64,000 nucleotides of DNA, taken from the NCBI GenBank assembly GCA_963697675.1, contig CAVOOW010000006.1:1240001-1304000 (forward strand). Reading direction: 5' to 3'. Below the pieces are notes generated by a model. The model was given only the letters and a program-made list of their open reading frames with translations, made no database searches and was not told the origin of the DNA. This DNA is from CAVOOW01 sp963697675 (GTDB lineage Bacteria > Actinomycetota > Actinomycetes > JACCUZ01). Shown one piece after another: positions 55,676-64,000 of the stretch (the stretch's first letter is position 1; every line of letters begins with the position of its first letter). A program made the position numbers and the translations under genes.

Positions 55676-56435
55676 GCGGGTCCACGTGGTGCAGCTCTCT
55701 TACGGCGACGACGAGACACTCGACGCAAGGGTCGAACGCGTCGCAGCCATGGTCCGCGCGCAGCAGGGGGCCGACCTCGTCGTGCTGCCCGAGCTGTGGC
55801 CGAACGGCGGCTTTGCCTACGACGGCTGGGAGGCGTCGGCGCAGCCGCTCGACGGTCCGGTGGTGACCGCCTTGCGCGAGGCAGCGTGCGAGCTCGGCGC
55901 GCTCGTACACATGGGTTCGTTCGTGGAACGCGACGAGACCGGCCGGATGTTCAACACCTCGCTGCTGCTGGGCGACGACGGCTCAGTCCTCGCGACCTAT
56001 CGCAAGATCCACCTGTTCGGTTTCGGGGAGGGTGAGCCCAAGCTGATGACGCCCGGTGACGACGTCGTCGTGCACGAGGGGCTCGGCCTCGCGACCTGCT
56101 ATGACCTGCGATTTCCCGAGCAGTTCCGCCGGCTGCTCGACGCCGGTGCCGAGATCGTGATGCTGCCGGCGGCCTGGCCGGCCAAGCGTGTCGCGCACTG
56201 GCGGCTGCTCGCCCAGGCGCGGGCGATCGAGAACCAGTCGTACGTCGTCGCCTGCAACACGGCAGGCGAGCACTCTGGAGTGCGGATGGGCGGCGGTTCG
56301 CTCGTCGTCGACCCGTGGGGCGCTGTGCTCGCGGAAGCCGGCACCGACGAGGAAGTCCTCGTGGCCGATCTCGACCTCGAGTTCCTCGCGCGCACTCGCT
56401 CGTCGTTCCCGATCCTCGCCGACCGCCGCCTCTAG
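55674..56435 (+). CDS. Carbon-nitrogen hydrolase (nitrilase superfamily)
   Basis: 253 aa. E-K-C triad: VVLPELWPNGG (Glu), TYRKIHLFGFGEGE (Lys) and GLATCYDLRFPEQFR (Cys). The conserved second Glu region RAIENQSYVVACN is present. Closest in type to Nit2/omega-amidase-like enzymes that hydrolyse an amide. ATG 55674 with GAGG upstream, inside the divergent gene's first codon. Confidence 0.9.
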   Translation: MRVHVVQLSYGDDETLDARVERVAAMVRAQQGADLVVLPELWPNGGFAYDGWEASAQPLDGPVVTALREAACELGALVHMGSFVERDETGRMFNTSLLLGDDGSVLATYRKIHLFGFGEGEPKLMTPGDDVVVHEGLGLATCYDLRFPEQFRRLLDAGAEIVMLPAAWPAKRVAHWRLLAQARAIENQSYVVACNTAGEHSGVRMGGGSLVVDPWGAVLAEAGTDEEVLVADLDLEFLARTRSSFPILADRRL

Positions 56436-56472
56436 CGAGTTCTGAGCCGCTCGAATCGCGCAGCGCTCTCGA

Positions 56473-57585
56473 TCACGACCGCGGGTGCGCCGGCGTGCGC
56501 CGCCGAACCTTTCTTGCCGTGGCAGAGCGCGGCGGGGCAGTGCTTTCGCGAACGACCAATGTGGTGTTCAGCACTACGTGACGGGCGCGCGGCTTGGAGC
56601 CCGATCTCGACTGCTCGATCGCGGCAGTGAGCGCGGCCGCGGCCGCGTGGCCCTTCTCGGCGACCGGCTGGCGAACAGTCGTGAGGCTGGGACGGACTCG
56701 TCCGGCCAGCGGGCTGTCGTCGAACCCAACCACCGACAGGTCGTCGGGCACCCGCAGTCCGCGAGACTCCGCAGCCCGCACGACGCCGTTGGCCATCACG
56801 TCGGAGAAGCACAGCAACGCGGTCGGGGGGTCCTCTTGCGACAGCAGCAACAGTGCAGCGGCGAAGGCGTCCTCCTCGCTGCCCTCCGGCTGGTGCACGA
56901 CCCTGGGTTGGATGTCCGCGGTGTGGAGTGCGTCGAGCCAGCCCAGCATCCGCTGTCGCGACACGTGGTGGTCCTTGTCGACGTCGGCGTCGGCCGCGAG
57001 CACGACGCCATAGGGACCGGTCATGTTCTTGCTCACGATGTCGATGCGGCGGTGGCCCAGCTCGATGAGATGTGCCGCGGCCGCGGCGGCCCCGACCCGG
57101 TCGTCGACGTTGACGCTCATGACGCCGGGCGTCGGTGCCTGGTCGACGAAGACAAGCGGCAGCCCGCGACGCCTCAGCCACGCCAGGGCGGAAGAGTCGG
57201 TGTCACAGCTGTAGACCACGGCGCCGTCCAACGGGATGTCGCGGGCCGGCACGATGTCGTCACGCGCGCACGTGGAGAGCAGCGTCAGTGCGACACCGCT
57301 CGGTGCGAGCTCGTCTGCGATGGCACCGAGAAAGCCAGTTGCCACCTCGTCGGTGAAGGCGTAGGTGACCGAATCGGTCAGCAGGATGCCGACCGCCCCG
57401 CTGGTGCCGCGCGCAAGAGCGCGCGCGGCGGGGTCCGGACCGACGTAACCCAGCTCGTCGGCAGCGTCGAGGACACGTTGGCGCAGCGCGGCCGAGAGCT
57501 GGCCCGGCTTGGAGAAGGCGTTGGAGACGGTCATCCGGCTCACGCCGACATGGTCGGCGACCGTCTGCAGTGTCACTCTCGCCAC
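56473..57585 (-). CDS. LacI-family transcriptional repressor
   Basis: 370 aa. HTH at the N-terminus (VTLQTVADHVGVSRMTVSNAFSKPGQLS) with the hinge helix region, then a periplasmic-binding-type ligand domain (GAVGILLTDSVTYAF, DGAVVYSCDTDS, LVFVDQAPTPGV, DDLSVVGFDDSPLAGRVRPSLTTV). GTG 57585 lies four bases after GGAGGG; the open frame to 57633 was rejected. No sugar operon adjoins, so target unknown. Confidence 0.92.
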   Translation of the reverse strand: MARVTLQTVADHVGVSRMTVSNAFSKPGQLSAALRQRVLDAADELGYVGPDPAARALARGTSGAVGILLTDSVTYAFTDEVATGFLGAIADELAPSGVALTLLSTCARDDIVPARDIPLDGAVVYSCDTDSSALAWLRRRGLPLVFVDQAPTPGVMSVNVDDRVGAAAAAAHLIELGHRRIDIVSKNMTGPYGVVLAADADVDKDHHVSRQRMLGWLDALHTADIQPRVVHQPEGSEEDAFAAALLLLSQEDPPTALLCFSDVMANGVVRAAESRGLRVPDDLSVVGFDDSPLAGRVRPSLTTVRQPVAEKGHAAAAALTAAIEQSRSGSKPRARHVVLNTTLVVRESTAPPRSATARKVRRRTPAHPRS

Positions 57586-57636
57586 ATGACCCTCCACCTC
57601 GGTCGGTGCCTCACAGCCTACGGCGGGCGGCACGGA

Positions 57637-57861
57637 TCAACGCGAGGATGCCGTGTGGTGCTGCGGCACCCAGCCCCGGGGAGCGACGGCGTCGGCGACG
57701 CGGGCGAGACGGACGGACAGTGCGGCGCGCGTCCGGTAGACACGCGGCCGAACCTCCGCAGGTTCCGGGTCCGGAACGACCGGGGCCCAAGGGAGGGCGC
57801 TGTGGGCGAGGCTTCGGGCTTTGTCGTGGGCGGCGATGGCGGCGATGCTCATGGGCAACAT
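57637..57861 (-). CDS. Small hypothetical protein behind a strong promoter
   Basis: 74 aa (MLPMSIAAIAAHDKARSLAH..., PEPAEVRPRVYRTRAALSVR). No family recognised. Support comes from the clear promoter upstream (57900-57928), AGAGAG before the ATG, and a stop before the LacI gene. ATG 57861, or 57852. Composition matches neighbouring coding DNA. Confidence 0.5.
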   Translation of the reverse strand: MLPMSIAAIAAHDKARSLAHSALPWAPVVPDPEPAEVRPRVYRTRAALSVRLARVADAVAPRGWVPQHHTASSR

Positions 57862-57889
57862 GACGGACAGCTCTCTGTGTGTGGTTCTT

Positions 57890-57928
57890 CTGTACCGCTA
57901 TAGTAAGAGAGTTATCTGTACCGGTCAA
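57890..57928 (-). promoter_or_regulatory. Promoter and direct-repeat operator
   Basis: Minus strand TTGACC (57928-57923), 17-bp spacer, TACTAT (57905-57900). GGTACAG occurs twice, 26 bp apart (57922-57916 and 57896-57890), one in the spacer and one just downstream of the -10, a good place for a repressor. Confidence 0.65.
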
Positions 57929-57997
57929 GTCTTTTTCCTCAGTCAGTTTCTTGGCCCCGGACCGGGTTGCTTCTCGGCAGTCCTGAACCACATCGGC

Positions 57998-59143
57998 TCA
58001 GCGTGCCGCCGTCTCCGCCACGCAGTCGAGGATGAAGCGCGCGCTGGTGGCCCGCTCGTGGGCAATGCGATGCAACTCAGCAGTGGGTGGCGAATCCAGG
58101 TGCTCGAACGGGATCGCGGACAGTCCGGAGAACAGGAGCATCGACAACGCGTGCGCGCGGCGGACGGTCTCGAGCGGCGCGTCGCATCCCTCGTCGCGCA
58201 GCCCGCGAACATACGCAGGTACGCAGGCCGCCTCGAACGCGGGCAGGCAGGTCGCGGAGCGCTCCCCCATCTGCACCTCCCCGAGCATCAGCTGACTGAG
58301 GTCGAAGCCGAGCGGGGCCACGCCCCAGAAGCCGTAGTCGATCAACACGAGGTCCGTGGAGGCGTCGGTGACGAGCAGGTTGCGCGTGCACGCGTCTCCG
58401 TGGCTGGTGCCGAGCGGCATCGTCTCCAGCTCGTCGAGGATGTCGGGCAGCGCATCGGCAGCCGCAAGGAGATCCTTGCGGAGGTGGTCGTCGAACGTTG
58501 CCGCGATGAGGGGGTGTTGCCAGAGGTCGTCGCTGCGCAACGCGGGAAGAATTTGATTGTCCACGCGGCCCTCGGCGTACGTGCGCATGGTGCGCTTGCC
58601 TGCGGGATCGCCCACCAGGGCAAGCGGGCGTACGTCGGGACTGGCCGCCAGCCGGCCCAGCAGGTAGGCGGCATGCGCAAGCTGGTCGACCTCCCAGGTC
58701 GCGGGTCTGGCATCAACAGCCTCGAGCCACAAGGCCGCAGACTCGTGGTCGATATCCAGCACGGCATGGGTCCGCGGCATCGCCAGCCCGACGGGCAACC
58801 GGACAGCCAGGTCGGACAGATAGACGCGAGGCTCGGTGTGCCAAGGCACCAGCTCGAGTGCCACGGCGCGCAAATGTTCCGGCACGAACTGAAACTGCGG
58901 CGCGCGTGCCCACGTCTGCACGACCTTGACGAAGAAGGCGTAGGGCACTTCCTGCGTGCCGATCCGCGCCAGCCCCCGTACCCAGTAGCGGCCGCCGGTC
59001 GTGAGCGCATCGAGGTCGTAGGGCGCAACCTCTGCGTGCGAGGTCAGCAGGTCGAGGCTTGCTGCGCCCAGGTTCTCGAGCACCATTGCTGCAAGGCGTT
59101 CGTTGCTGACGTCGGCGGGGCCGAGGATGGTCCGGTCGTGCAT
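57998..59143 (-). CDS. APH-family phosphotransferase
   Basis: 381 aa, protein-kinase-like fold of the aminoglycoside/choline kinase type. Brenner motif THGDACTRNLLV-like (SHGDACTRNLL, about 255-265) and DYGFWGVAPLGFDLSQL (metal-binding Asp). Substrate unknown. ATG 59143 with CGGGAG six bases upstream chosen over the open frame to 59215, which would overlap the marR start. Divergent from a MarR-type gene with a shared operator. Confidence 0.88.
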   Translation of the reverse strand: MHDRTILGPADVSNERLAAMVLENLGAASLDLLTSHAEVAPYDLDALTTGGRYWVRGLARIGTQEVPYAFFVKVVQTWARAPQFQFVPEHLRAVALELVPWHTEPRVYLSDLAVRLPVGLAMPRTHAVLDIDHESAALWLEAVDARPATWEVDQLAHAAYLLGRLAASPDVRPLALVGDPAGKRTMRTYAEGRVDNQILPALRSDDLWQHPLIAATFDDHLRKDLLAAADALPDILDELETMPLGTSHGDACTRNLLVTDASTDLVLIDYGFWGVAPLGFDLSQLMLGEVQMGERSATCLPAFEAACVPAYVRGLRDEGCDAPLETVRRAHALSMLLFSGLSAIPFEHLDSPPTAELHRIAHERATSARFILDCVAETAAR

Positions 59144-59161
59144 CGCGAACTCCCGACTGGG

Positions 59162-59201
59162 AAAGTGGCTTTCCTTGATGTGGCGATGGTAAAGTTGCTT
59201 T
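59162..59201. promoter_or_regulatory. Twin AAAGT(G/T)GCTTT sites between APH and MarR genes
   Basis: AAAGTGGCTTT at 59162-59172 and AAAGTTGCTTT at 59191-59201, 29 bp apart; each is nearly palindromic (AAAG..CTTT). The second ends at the base before the marR ATG. Likely binding sites of the adjacent MarR protein controlling both genes. Confidence 0.7.
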
Positions 59202-59657
59202 ATGACTTCCGTCAAGGCCTATACCGACCGCCCCGTGGCAGTGCCGGCTGCCGGTGAACCTCACTTCGCGGTCCTCGCCGGCAAGCTCATGCAGGAGATC
59301 CGTGACACGTTCGCAGCGGAGGACTGGGGCGGCCTGCGGCAGTCGCACCTCCGACTCTTGTCCAACGTGCCACGGGACGGCATCAGCATCACCGAACTTG
59401 GCGAGCGCCTCGGCATGACCAAGCAGGCGAGCGGACAGTTCGTGGCCCAGCTGATCGGGACCGGGCATCTCGAGGCGCGCAACGATCCCCACGACGGGAG
59501 GGTCCGCGTCGTCGTACGCACCGCTCTCGGAGACCGTACGGTGAAGGCGACCAACGCCCGCATCCTGCGGATCGAACGCAAGTGGGCCAAGGTCGTCGGG
59601 CCCGAGCGCTACGCAGACTTCCGTCAGGTGTTGAAGGAGCTGACCGGGAACCTCTGA
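59202..59657 (+). CDS. MarR-family transcriptional regulator
   Basis: 151 aa. HTH-wing: LRQSHLRLLSNVPRDGISITELGERLGMTKQASGQFVAQLIGTGHLE, wing NDPHDGRVRVV. Divergent from the APH-type gene, which it probably represses through the AAAGTKGCTTT sites. ATG 59202 directly abuts the second site, so the mRNA may be leaderless. Confidence 0.92.
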   Translation: MTSVKAYTDRPVAVPAAGEPHFAVLAGKLMQEIRDTFAAEDWGGLRQSHLRLLSNVPRDGISITELGERLGMTKQASGQFVAQLIGTGHLEARNDPHDGRVRVVVRTALGDRTVKATNARILRIERKWAKVVGPERYADFRQVLKELTGNL

Positions 59658-59728
59658 GGTGACGGCGCGTGCGGGCCGGCCCCGCGGTCATGTCGGCGGC
59701 CGTTGCGCCGTTGTTGGAGAATGAGCCG

Positions 59729-61570
59729 GTGACGACTCCTCGAGGTGTCCGGGTGCGCGCCCCCGAGCTGACCGGCCGGACATGGCTCAACACGGGGGGT
59801 CACCACCTCACTCTCGGCGAGCTGCGCGGCAAGATCGTGCTGCTCGACTTCTGGACCTTCGCCTGCATCAACTGCCTGCACGTCCTCGACGAGCTGCGAC
59901 CCCTCGAGGAGAAGTACGCCGATGTCCTGGTGATCCTCGGCGTGCATTCACCAAAGTTCGTGCACGAGGCGGACGCTGCAGCGCTGGCCGCGGCCGTCGA
60001 GCGCTATGGCGTCGAGCATCCGGTGCTCGACGACCCCGAGCTCACGACGTGGATGCAGTACGCCGTGCGCGCGTGGCCGACGCTGGTGGTGGTCGACCCT
60101 GAGGGGTACGTCGTCGCGCAGCTCTCCGGAGAGGGGCACGCGCACTCGCTCGACACCCTCGTGGCCGAGCTGGTCGCCACACATGAGGCGAAGGGCACGC
60201 TGCACCGCGGCGATGGTCCGTATGTCGCGCCTCCGACGGCGGACACGCAGCTGCGCTTCCCCGGCAAGGTCCTTCCGCTGCCTGGTGGCAGCTTCCTCGT
60301 CTCCGACTCCGGTCACCACTCGCTGGTGGAGCTCGCGGCCGACGGCGAGACCGTGCTGCGCCGCATCGGCTCGGGCGAGGGCAAGCGCGGCCTGGTCGAC
60401 GGTGTCGCTTCAGCTGCGCGGTTCAGCGAGCCGCAGGGCCTGTGCCTGCTGCCCGACGACGTGCGCCTGCGGGTGGGCTACGACGTCGTGGTTGCCGACA
60501 CCGTCAACCACGCGCTGCGGGGCGTCCGGCTCGACGACGGGACGGTCACGACGGTGGCCGGCACCGGCCAACAGTGGATGCCCGGTGACCCCGAACCGTC
60601 GAAGTCCGATCCCCGCGTTGCGCTCTCGTCGCCCTGGGACGTCGTCTGGTCCTCGGTGCTGGGTGAGGTCGTCGTCGCGATGTCCGGCATCCACCAGCTT
60701 TGGGGCTTCGACCCCGTGACGCCTGCGTTGAGCATCTGGGCAGGCACCCGCAACGAGGGGCTGCTCGACGGGCCTTTGCGGAGCGCGTGGTTCGCGCAGC
60801 CGAGCGGGGTCGCGATCGGTGCCGACGGTGCCGTGTGGCTGGCCGACTCGGAGACCTCTTCGTTGCGCTGCGTACGACAAGACATGTTGGAAACCGTTGT
60901 CGGTCAAGGACTTTTCGACTTCGGGCACGTCGACGGGCCTGCGGCGAAGGCGCTGCTGCAGCACCCGTTGGGATTGGCGGTGCTGCCCGACGGCTCCGTC
61001 GCCGTCGCCGACACCTACAACGGTGCGGTGCGGCGCTATGACCCCGCGGCCGGCGAGGTGTCGACGTTGGCGACCGGACTCGCGGAACCGAGCGACGTGG
61101 TCGTCGTCGACGGTGACCTGGTCGTCGTCGAGTCTGCGGCCCACCGCCTCACCCGGCTGCGCCTGCCCGACGAGGCGCTGGTCGTCGACGGCGTGGCGCA
61201 GCGGACGCTGCGACCCGTCACCGAGCTCGCCCCGGGCGAGGTCTTGCTCGTGGTGGAGTTCACCGCCCCGGCCGGCCAGAAGCTCGACGACCGATACGGC
61301 CCGCCCACCCGGCTCGTGGTGACCGCAACCCCGCCACAGCTGCTGCGGGCCGGCGGAGGGAAGGGCACCGATCTGACACGACGCCTGGTCCTCGACCCGC
61401 ACGTGGGCGACGGCGTACTCCATGTGGCCGCGACGGCGGCCTCGTGTGACGACGACGCTGCCATCGAGTTCCCCGCGTGCCACGTGCACCAGCAGGACTG
61501 GGGTGTCCCGATCCGGCTAGTCGAGGGCGCGGATGCGCAACTGACCCTGATGCTCCGCGCCCTGACCTGA
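59729..61570 (+). CDS. Thioredoxin-like/NHL-repeat protein (NHLRC2-like)
   Basis: 613 aa. Thioredoxin-like domain (about 1-150) with CINC (DFWTFACINCLHVLDEL) instead of CGPC, then six-bladed NHL propeller repeats (about 170-490: SFLVSDSGHHSLVEL, DVVVADTVNHALRGV, AVWLADSETSSLRCV, SVAVADTYNGAVRRYD) and a C-terminal beta domain. This is the architecture of animal NHLRC2 and its bacterial relatives; function unknown. GTG 59729 (VTTPRGVRVRAPEL) after GGAG. Ends before a 92-bp palindrome. Confidence 0.9.
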   Translation: MTTPRGVRVRAPELTGRTWLNTGGHHLTLGELRGKIVLLDFWTFACINCLHVLDELRPLEEKYADVLVILGVHSPKFVHEADAAALAAAVERYGVEHPVLDDPELTTWMQYAVRAWPTLVVVDPEGYVVAQLSGEGHAHSLDTLVAELVATHEAKGTLHRGDGPYVAPPTADTQLRFPGKVLPLPGGSFLVSDSGHHSLVELAADGETVLRRIGSGEGKRGLVDGVASAARFSEPQGLCLLPDDVRLRVGYDVVVADTVNHALRGVRLDDGTVTTVAGTGQQWMPGDPEPSKSDPRVALSSPWDVVWSSVLGEVVVAMSGIHQLWGFDPVTPALSIWAGTRNEGLLDGPLRSAWFAQPSGVAIGADGAVWLADSETSSLRCVRQDMLETVVGQGLFDFGHVDGPAAKALLQHPLGLAVLPDGSVAVADTYNGAVRRYDPAAGEVSTLATGLAEPSDVVVVDGDLVVVESAAHRLTRLRLPDEALVVDGVAQRTLRPVTELAPGEVLLVVEFTAPAGQKLDDRYGPPTRLVVTATPPQLLRAGGGKGTDLTRRLVLDPHVGDGVLHVAATAASCDDDAAIEFPACHVHQQDWGVPIRLVEGADAQLTLMLRALT

Positions 61571-61594
61571 CCCGCCCCCGCTCCCGCCCCGCCG

Positions 61595-61686
61595 GGAATC
61601 GACCACGTTCAGCAGGGTTACGGACGGTTCGCAAGGCAGGCACGCCTTGCGAACCGTCCGCCCGCATGCCGAACGTGGTCGATTCC
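61595..61686. repeat. 92-bp intergenic palindrome (GACCACGTTC family)
   Basis: GGAATCGACCACGTTCAGCA ... CGGACGGTTCGCAAGGC ... GCCTTGCGAACCGTCCG ... GCCGAACGTGGTCGATTCC; arms as in 19418. Between convergent NHLRC2-like and DUF6458 genes. Confidence 0.93.
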
Positions 61687-61705
61687 GGCCGGGTGTGAGG
61701 GAGGG

Positions 61706-61927
61706 TTAGATGCGGTCGTCGTAGACGCGGGTCTCTTCGACGACGCCGCCGCGTGCGGCGTTGCGTCGCGGGGCGAAGACGATCAGGGTCAAGGCCAGGC
61801 CGACGACGCCGGCGATCATGAGGATCCACCCGACGACTGCGATGTCGAGGCCCGAGATGCTGGCGTTGACGGCGAACGCGAGGATTGCGCCGACGGCGAC
61901 CAAGAAGATGCTGGCTCCGATGCCCAT
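61706..61927 (-). CDS. DUF6458 small membrane protein
   Basis: 73 aa, two membrane helices (ASIFLVAVGAILAFAVNASI and VVGWILMIAGVVGLALTLIVF) and a short basic/acidic tail. The conserved MGIGASIFLVAVGAILAF start matches a common actinobacterial family of unknown function. ATG 61927. Confidence 0.88.
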   Translation of the reverse strand: MGIGASIFLVAVGAILAFAVNASISGLDIAVVGWILMIAGVVGLALTLIVFAPRRNAARGGVVEETRVYDDRI

Positions 61928-62089
61928 GCTGGACCCTCCGATGAGTCGGTAGCGGCCGAGGAGACGACCGGCTTCCGGCCCGACGTGTGTCGACCCGTTA
62001 CCGGCGATCTACCCGCCCGCGCACGGCTCTGAACCTCCCGAAGGCTCCTTCCCACCCGACCGGCCCATCCGCAAAACGGGACATTTCGC

Positions 62090-63931
62090 CTAGAAGGCGG
62101 CCTCGGGGATCTCCATCAGGGAGTTGTCGACCGACTCCGCCAGCACGCGCTGTCCGCTGAGCAGGGGCAGCGTCTGCGCGGCGAAGAACCGAGCCGCGGC
62201 GACCTTGCCCTCGTAGAACGACTTGTCCCGCCCGGTTGCGCCGGCCTCGAGCGCCGCCAGCGCAACTCCTGCCTGGCGCAGCAGGAGCCACGCCGTGACG
62301 AGGTCACCGCACGCCATCAGCAGCCGACTGGTGTTCTGCCCGACCTTGTAGATGTTGGTCACGTCCTCCGCGGACGCGGTCAGGGAACCGACCATGGTGG
62401 CGACGATGCCCTGCACGTCCTCGAGGCCCTTGGCCAGCAGGTCGCGTTCGACCCGCAGCTCGCCGTTGCCCTCGTCGCCCTTGGCCAGCTCCTGGATCTC
62501 GGTCATCAGCTTGGTCAAAGCCTGACCCTTGTCACGCACGATCTTGCGGAAGAAGAAGTCCATGCCCTGGATGGCCGTGGTGCCCTCGTACAACGTGTCG
62601 ATCTTCGCGTCACGGATGTACTGCTCGATCGGGTAGTCCTGCAGATATCCCGAGCCGCCGTAGGTCTGCAGCGACTGCGACCCGAGCAGCTCGTAGGAGC
62701 GCTCCGACCCGAAGCCCTTGACGATCGGCAGCAGCAGGTCGTTGAGGCGTACGGCAAGGTCGTGGGCCGAGCCTTCGGCGCCGGCAGCCTCTGCAAGGGC
62801 GACCTCGTCCTGGATCGTCGCCGTGTAGAGCACGAGCGCGCGCATGCCCTCGGCATAGGACTTCTGCAGCATCAGCGAGCGGCGCACGTCCGGGTGGTGG
62901 GTGATGGATACGCGCGGAGCCGCCTTGTCCGTCATCTTCGCGAGGTCCGGACCCTGGATCCGCGTCTTCGCGTAGTCGAGCGCGTTGAGGTAGCCGGTCG
63001 AGAGCGTCGCGATCGCCTTGGTGCCGACCATCATCCGGGCGAACTCGATGACCTTGAACATCTGCGCGATGCCGTCGTGGACCTCGCCGACGAGCCAGCC
63101 GACGGCCGGCTCGTGCTCGCCGAAGGTGAGCTCGCACGTGGTGGAGGCCTTCAGGCCCATCTTGTGCTCGATGTTCGTGACGACGGCGCCGTTGCGCTCG
63201 CCGAGCGCGCCGGTGTCCCAGTCGAAGGTGAACTTGGGCACGATGAACAGCGACAGCCCCTTGGTGCCCGGGCCGGCGCCCTCGGGGCGGGCCAGCACCA
63301 GGTGGATGATGTTCTCGGTCATGTCGTGCTCGGCGCTGGTGATGAAGCGCTTGACGCCTTCGATGTGCCAGGTGCCGTCGTCCTGCTTGATGGCCTTGGT
63401 GCGCCCGGCGCCCACGTCGGAGCCGGCGTCGGGCTCGGTGAGCACCATCGAGGCGCCCCACTGGCCGTCGACCATCCGCTGGGCGATCTTGCGCTGCTCC
63501 TCGGTGCCCAACCGGTAGACGACGTGGGCGAAGGCCATGCCCGAGCTGTACATGTGCACGGCCGGGTTGGAGCCGAGCACCAGCTCGGCGACGGCCCAGC
63601 GCAGGCTCGGGGGACAGACGGTGCCGCCGAGCTCCTCGGGCAGGTCGAGGCGCCACCACTCGGCGTCCATGTAGGCCTTGAAGGACTTCTTGAAGCTCTC
63701 CGGCATGGCGACCTCGTGGGTAGCCGGGTCGAAGACGGGCGGGTGGCGGTCGGAGTCGAGCAGCGACTCGGCCAGCTCGTTGGTGGCCAGACGCTCGACC
63801 TCGGCCAGGATGTTGCGTGCCGTGTCTGGGTCTATCTCGCGAAACGGTCCCGTGCCGAGGACGTCCTGCCGGCCGAAGACCTCGAACAGGTTGAACTCGA
63901 TATCGCGCAGGTTGCTCTTGTAGTGACCCAT
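62090..63931 (-). CDS. Acyl-CoA dehydrogenase (FadE5-like, long form)
   Basis: 613 aa, the longer FadE class with an N-terminal extension (MGHYKSNLRDIEFNLFEVFGR) and C-terminal extra helices. FAD/substrate motifs: MVLTEPDAGSDVGAGRT, KRFITSAEHD, and YEGTTAIQGMDFFFRKIV with the catalytic Glu. First step of beta-oxidation. ATG 63931 with GGAAGGACA upstream. No other fad gene is visible before the window ends. Confidence 0.94.
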   Translation of the reverse strand: MGHYKSNLRDIEFNLFEVFGRQDVLGTGPFREIDPDTARNILAEVERLATNELAESLLDSDRHPPVFDPATHEVAMPESFKKSFKAYMDAEWWRLDLPEELGGTVCPPSLRWAVAELVLGSNPAVHMYSSGMAFAHVVYRLGTEEQRKIAQRMVDGQWGASMVLTEPDAGSDVGAGRTKAIKQDDGTWHIEGVKRFITSAEHDMTENIIHLVLARPEGAGPGTKGLSLFIVPKFTFDWDTGALGERNGAVVTNIEHKMGLKASTTCELTFGEHEPAVGWLVGEVHDGIAQMFKVIEFARMMVGTKAIATLSTGYLNALDYAKTRIQGPDLAKMTDKAAPRVSITHHPDVRRSLMLQKSYAEGMRALVLYTATIQDEVALAEAAGAEGSAHDLAVRLNDLLLPIVKGFGSERSYELLGSQSLQTYGGSGYLQDYPIEQYIRDAKIDTLYEGTTAIQGMDFFFRKIVRDKGQALTKLMTEIQELAKGDEGNGELRVERDLLAKGLEDVQGIVATMVGSLTASAEDVTNIYKVGQNTSRLLMACGDLVTAWLLLRQAGVALAALEAGATGRDKSFYEGKVAAARFFAAQTLPLLSGQRVLAESVDNSLMEIPEAAF

Positions 63932-63975
63932 GTCAGGCGTGTCCTTCCGTGCATACGGACAAGGCGAAGGCCTTG

Positions 63976-63998
63976 ACGTTCGCGGAAACGGTGAACGT
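63976..63998. promoter_or_regulatory. Inverted repeat upstream of fadE
   Basis: ACGTTC-N11-GAACGT, 45 bp upstream of the fadE start, a plausible TetR/FadR-type operator. The window ends two bases later, so the full region is not visible. Confidence 0.4.
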
Positions 63999-64000
63999 TA

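Overview
The window is high-GC DNA from an actinomycete chromosome just beside the replication origin. It opens with the last codons of yidC. It then follows the actinobacterial order jag/khpB-rsmG-parA-parB-GNAT, cwlM-trxA-trxB, anti-sigma/sigM, a pseudokinase, murJ, a DUF6049 gene, a Nudix gene and cca, then MFS, ino1-padR, DUF5318, ponA, rpsF-ssb-rpsR-rplI, MATE and dnaB. From memory this order resembles Streptomyces more than Mycobacterium. A mycothiol-dependent-type enzyme, an SsgA-like gene and an RsiG-like gene agree with Actinomycetota. A Nocardioidaceae-like (Propionibacteriales) host is my guess from general flavour, not something the sequence proves.

Layout. 1-5.0 kb: chromosome segregation (two exact parS sites and one near-exact, all inside coding sequence). 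5.0-9.6 kb: cell-wall regulator CwlM, the thioredoxin system, and SigM with its anti-sigma factor. 9.8-16.4 kb: lipid II export and peptidoglycan control (pseudokinase, small membrane protein, MurJ, DUF6049, Nudix). 16.5-21.8 kb: CCA-adding enzyme, MFS, inositol phosphate synthase with a PadR regulator. 22-26.7 kb: PonA, a frameshifted GT87-type membrane protein and a frameshifted AbiEi-like gene. 26.9-32.1 kb: alanine-racemase-like and FemAB-like pair, YceI/MarR, Nfo. 32.3-37.6 kb: ribosomal/replication block ending in dnaB plus an SsgA-like cell-division gene. 37.7-49.4 kb: Fur/Zur, YibE/F, SpoU methylase, FMN oxidase, an RsiG-type c-di-GMP-binding anti-sigma candidate, HisC, ABC-F, ArsR/MFS. 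49.6-53.3 kb: three-gene 2-oxoacid dehydrogenase operon. 53.4-64 kb: accessory enzymes, LacI and MarR regulators, an NHLRC2-like thioredoxin/NHL protein and FadE.

What stands out beyond the genes. Three families of intergenic palindromes (about 90 bp, about 85 bp and about 55-60 bp) sit almost exclusively at gene 3' ends; two of the copies bracket a decayed AbiEi-like gene as perfect 33-bp inverted repeats. The RsiG-like protein carries the full E(X)3S(X)2R(X)3Q(X)3D c-di-GMP signature, a degenerate second copy and a proline-rich 51-bp tandem repeat. Five +1 frame changes fall in three genes, so either several genes are decaying or the sequence holds indel errors. No tRNA, rRNA, CRISPR array, insertion sequence or prophage was recognised.
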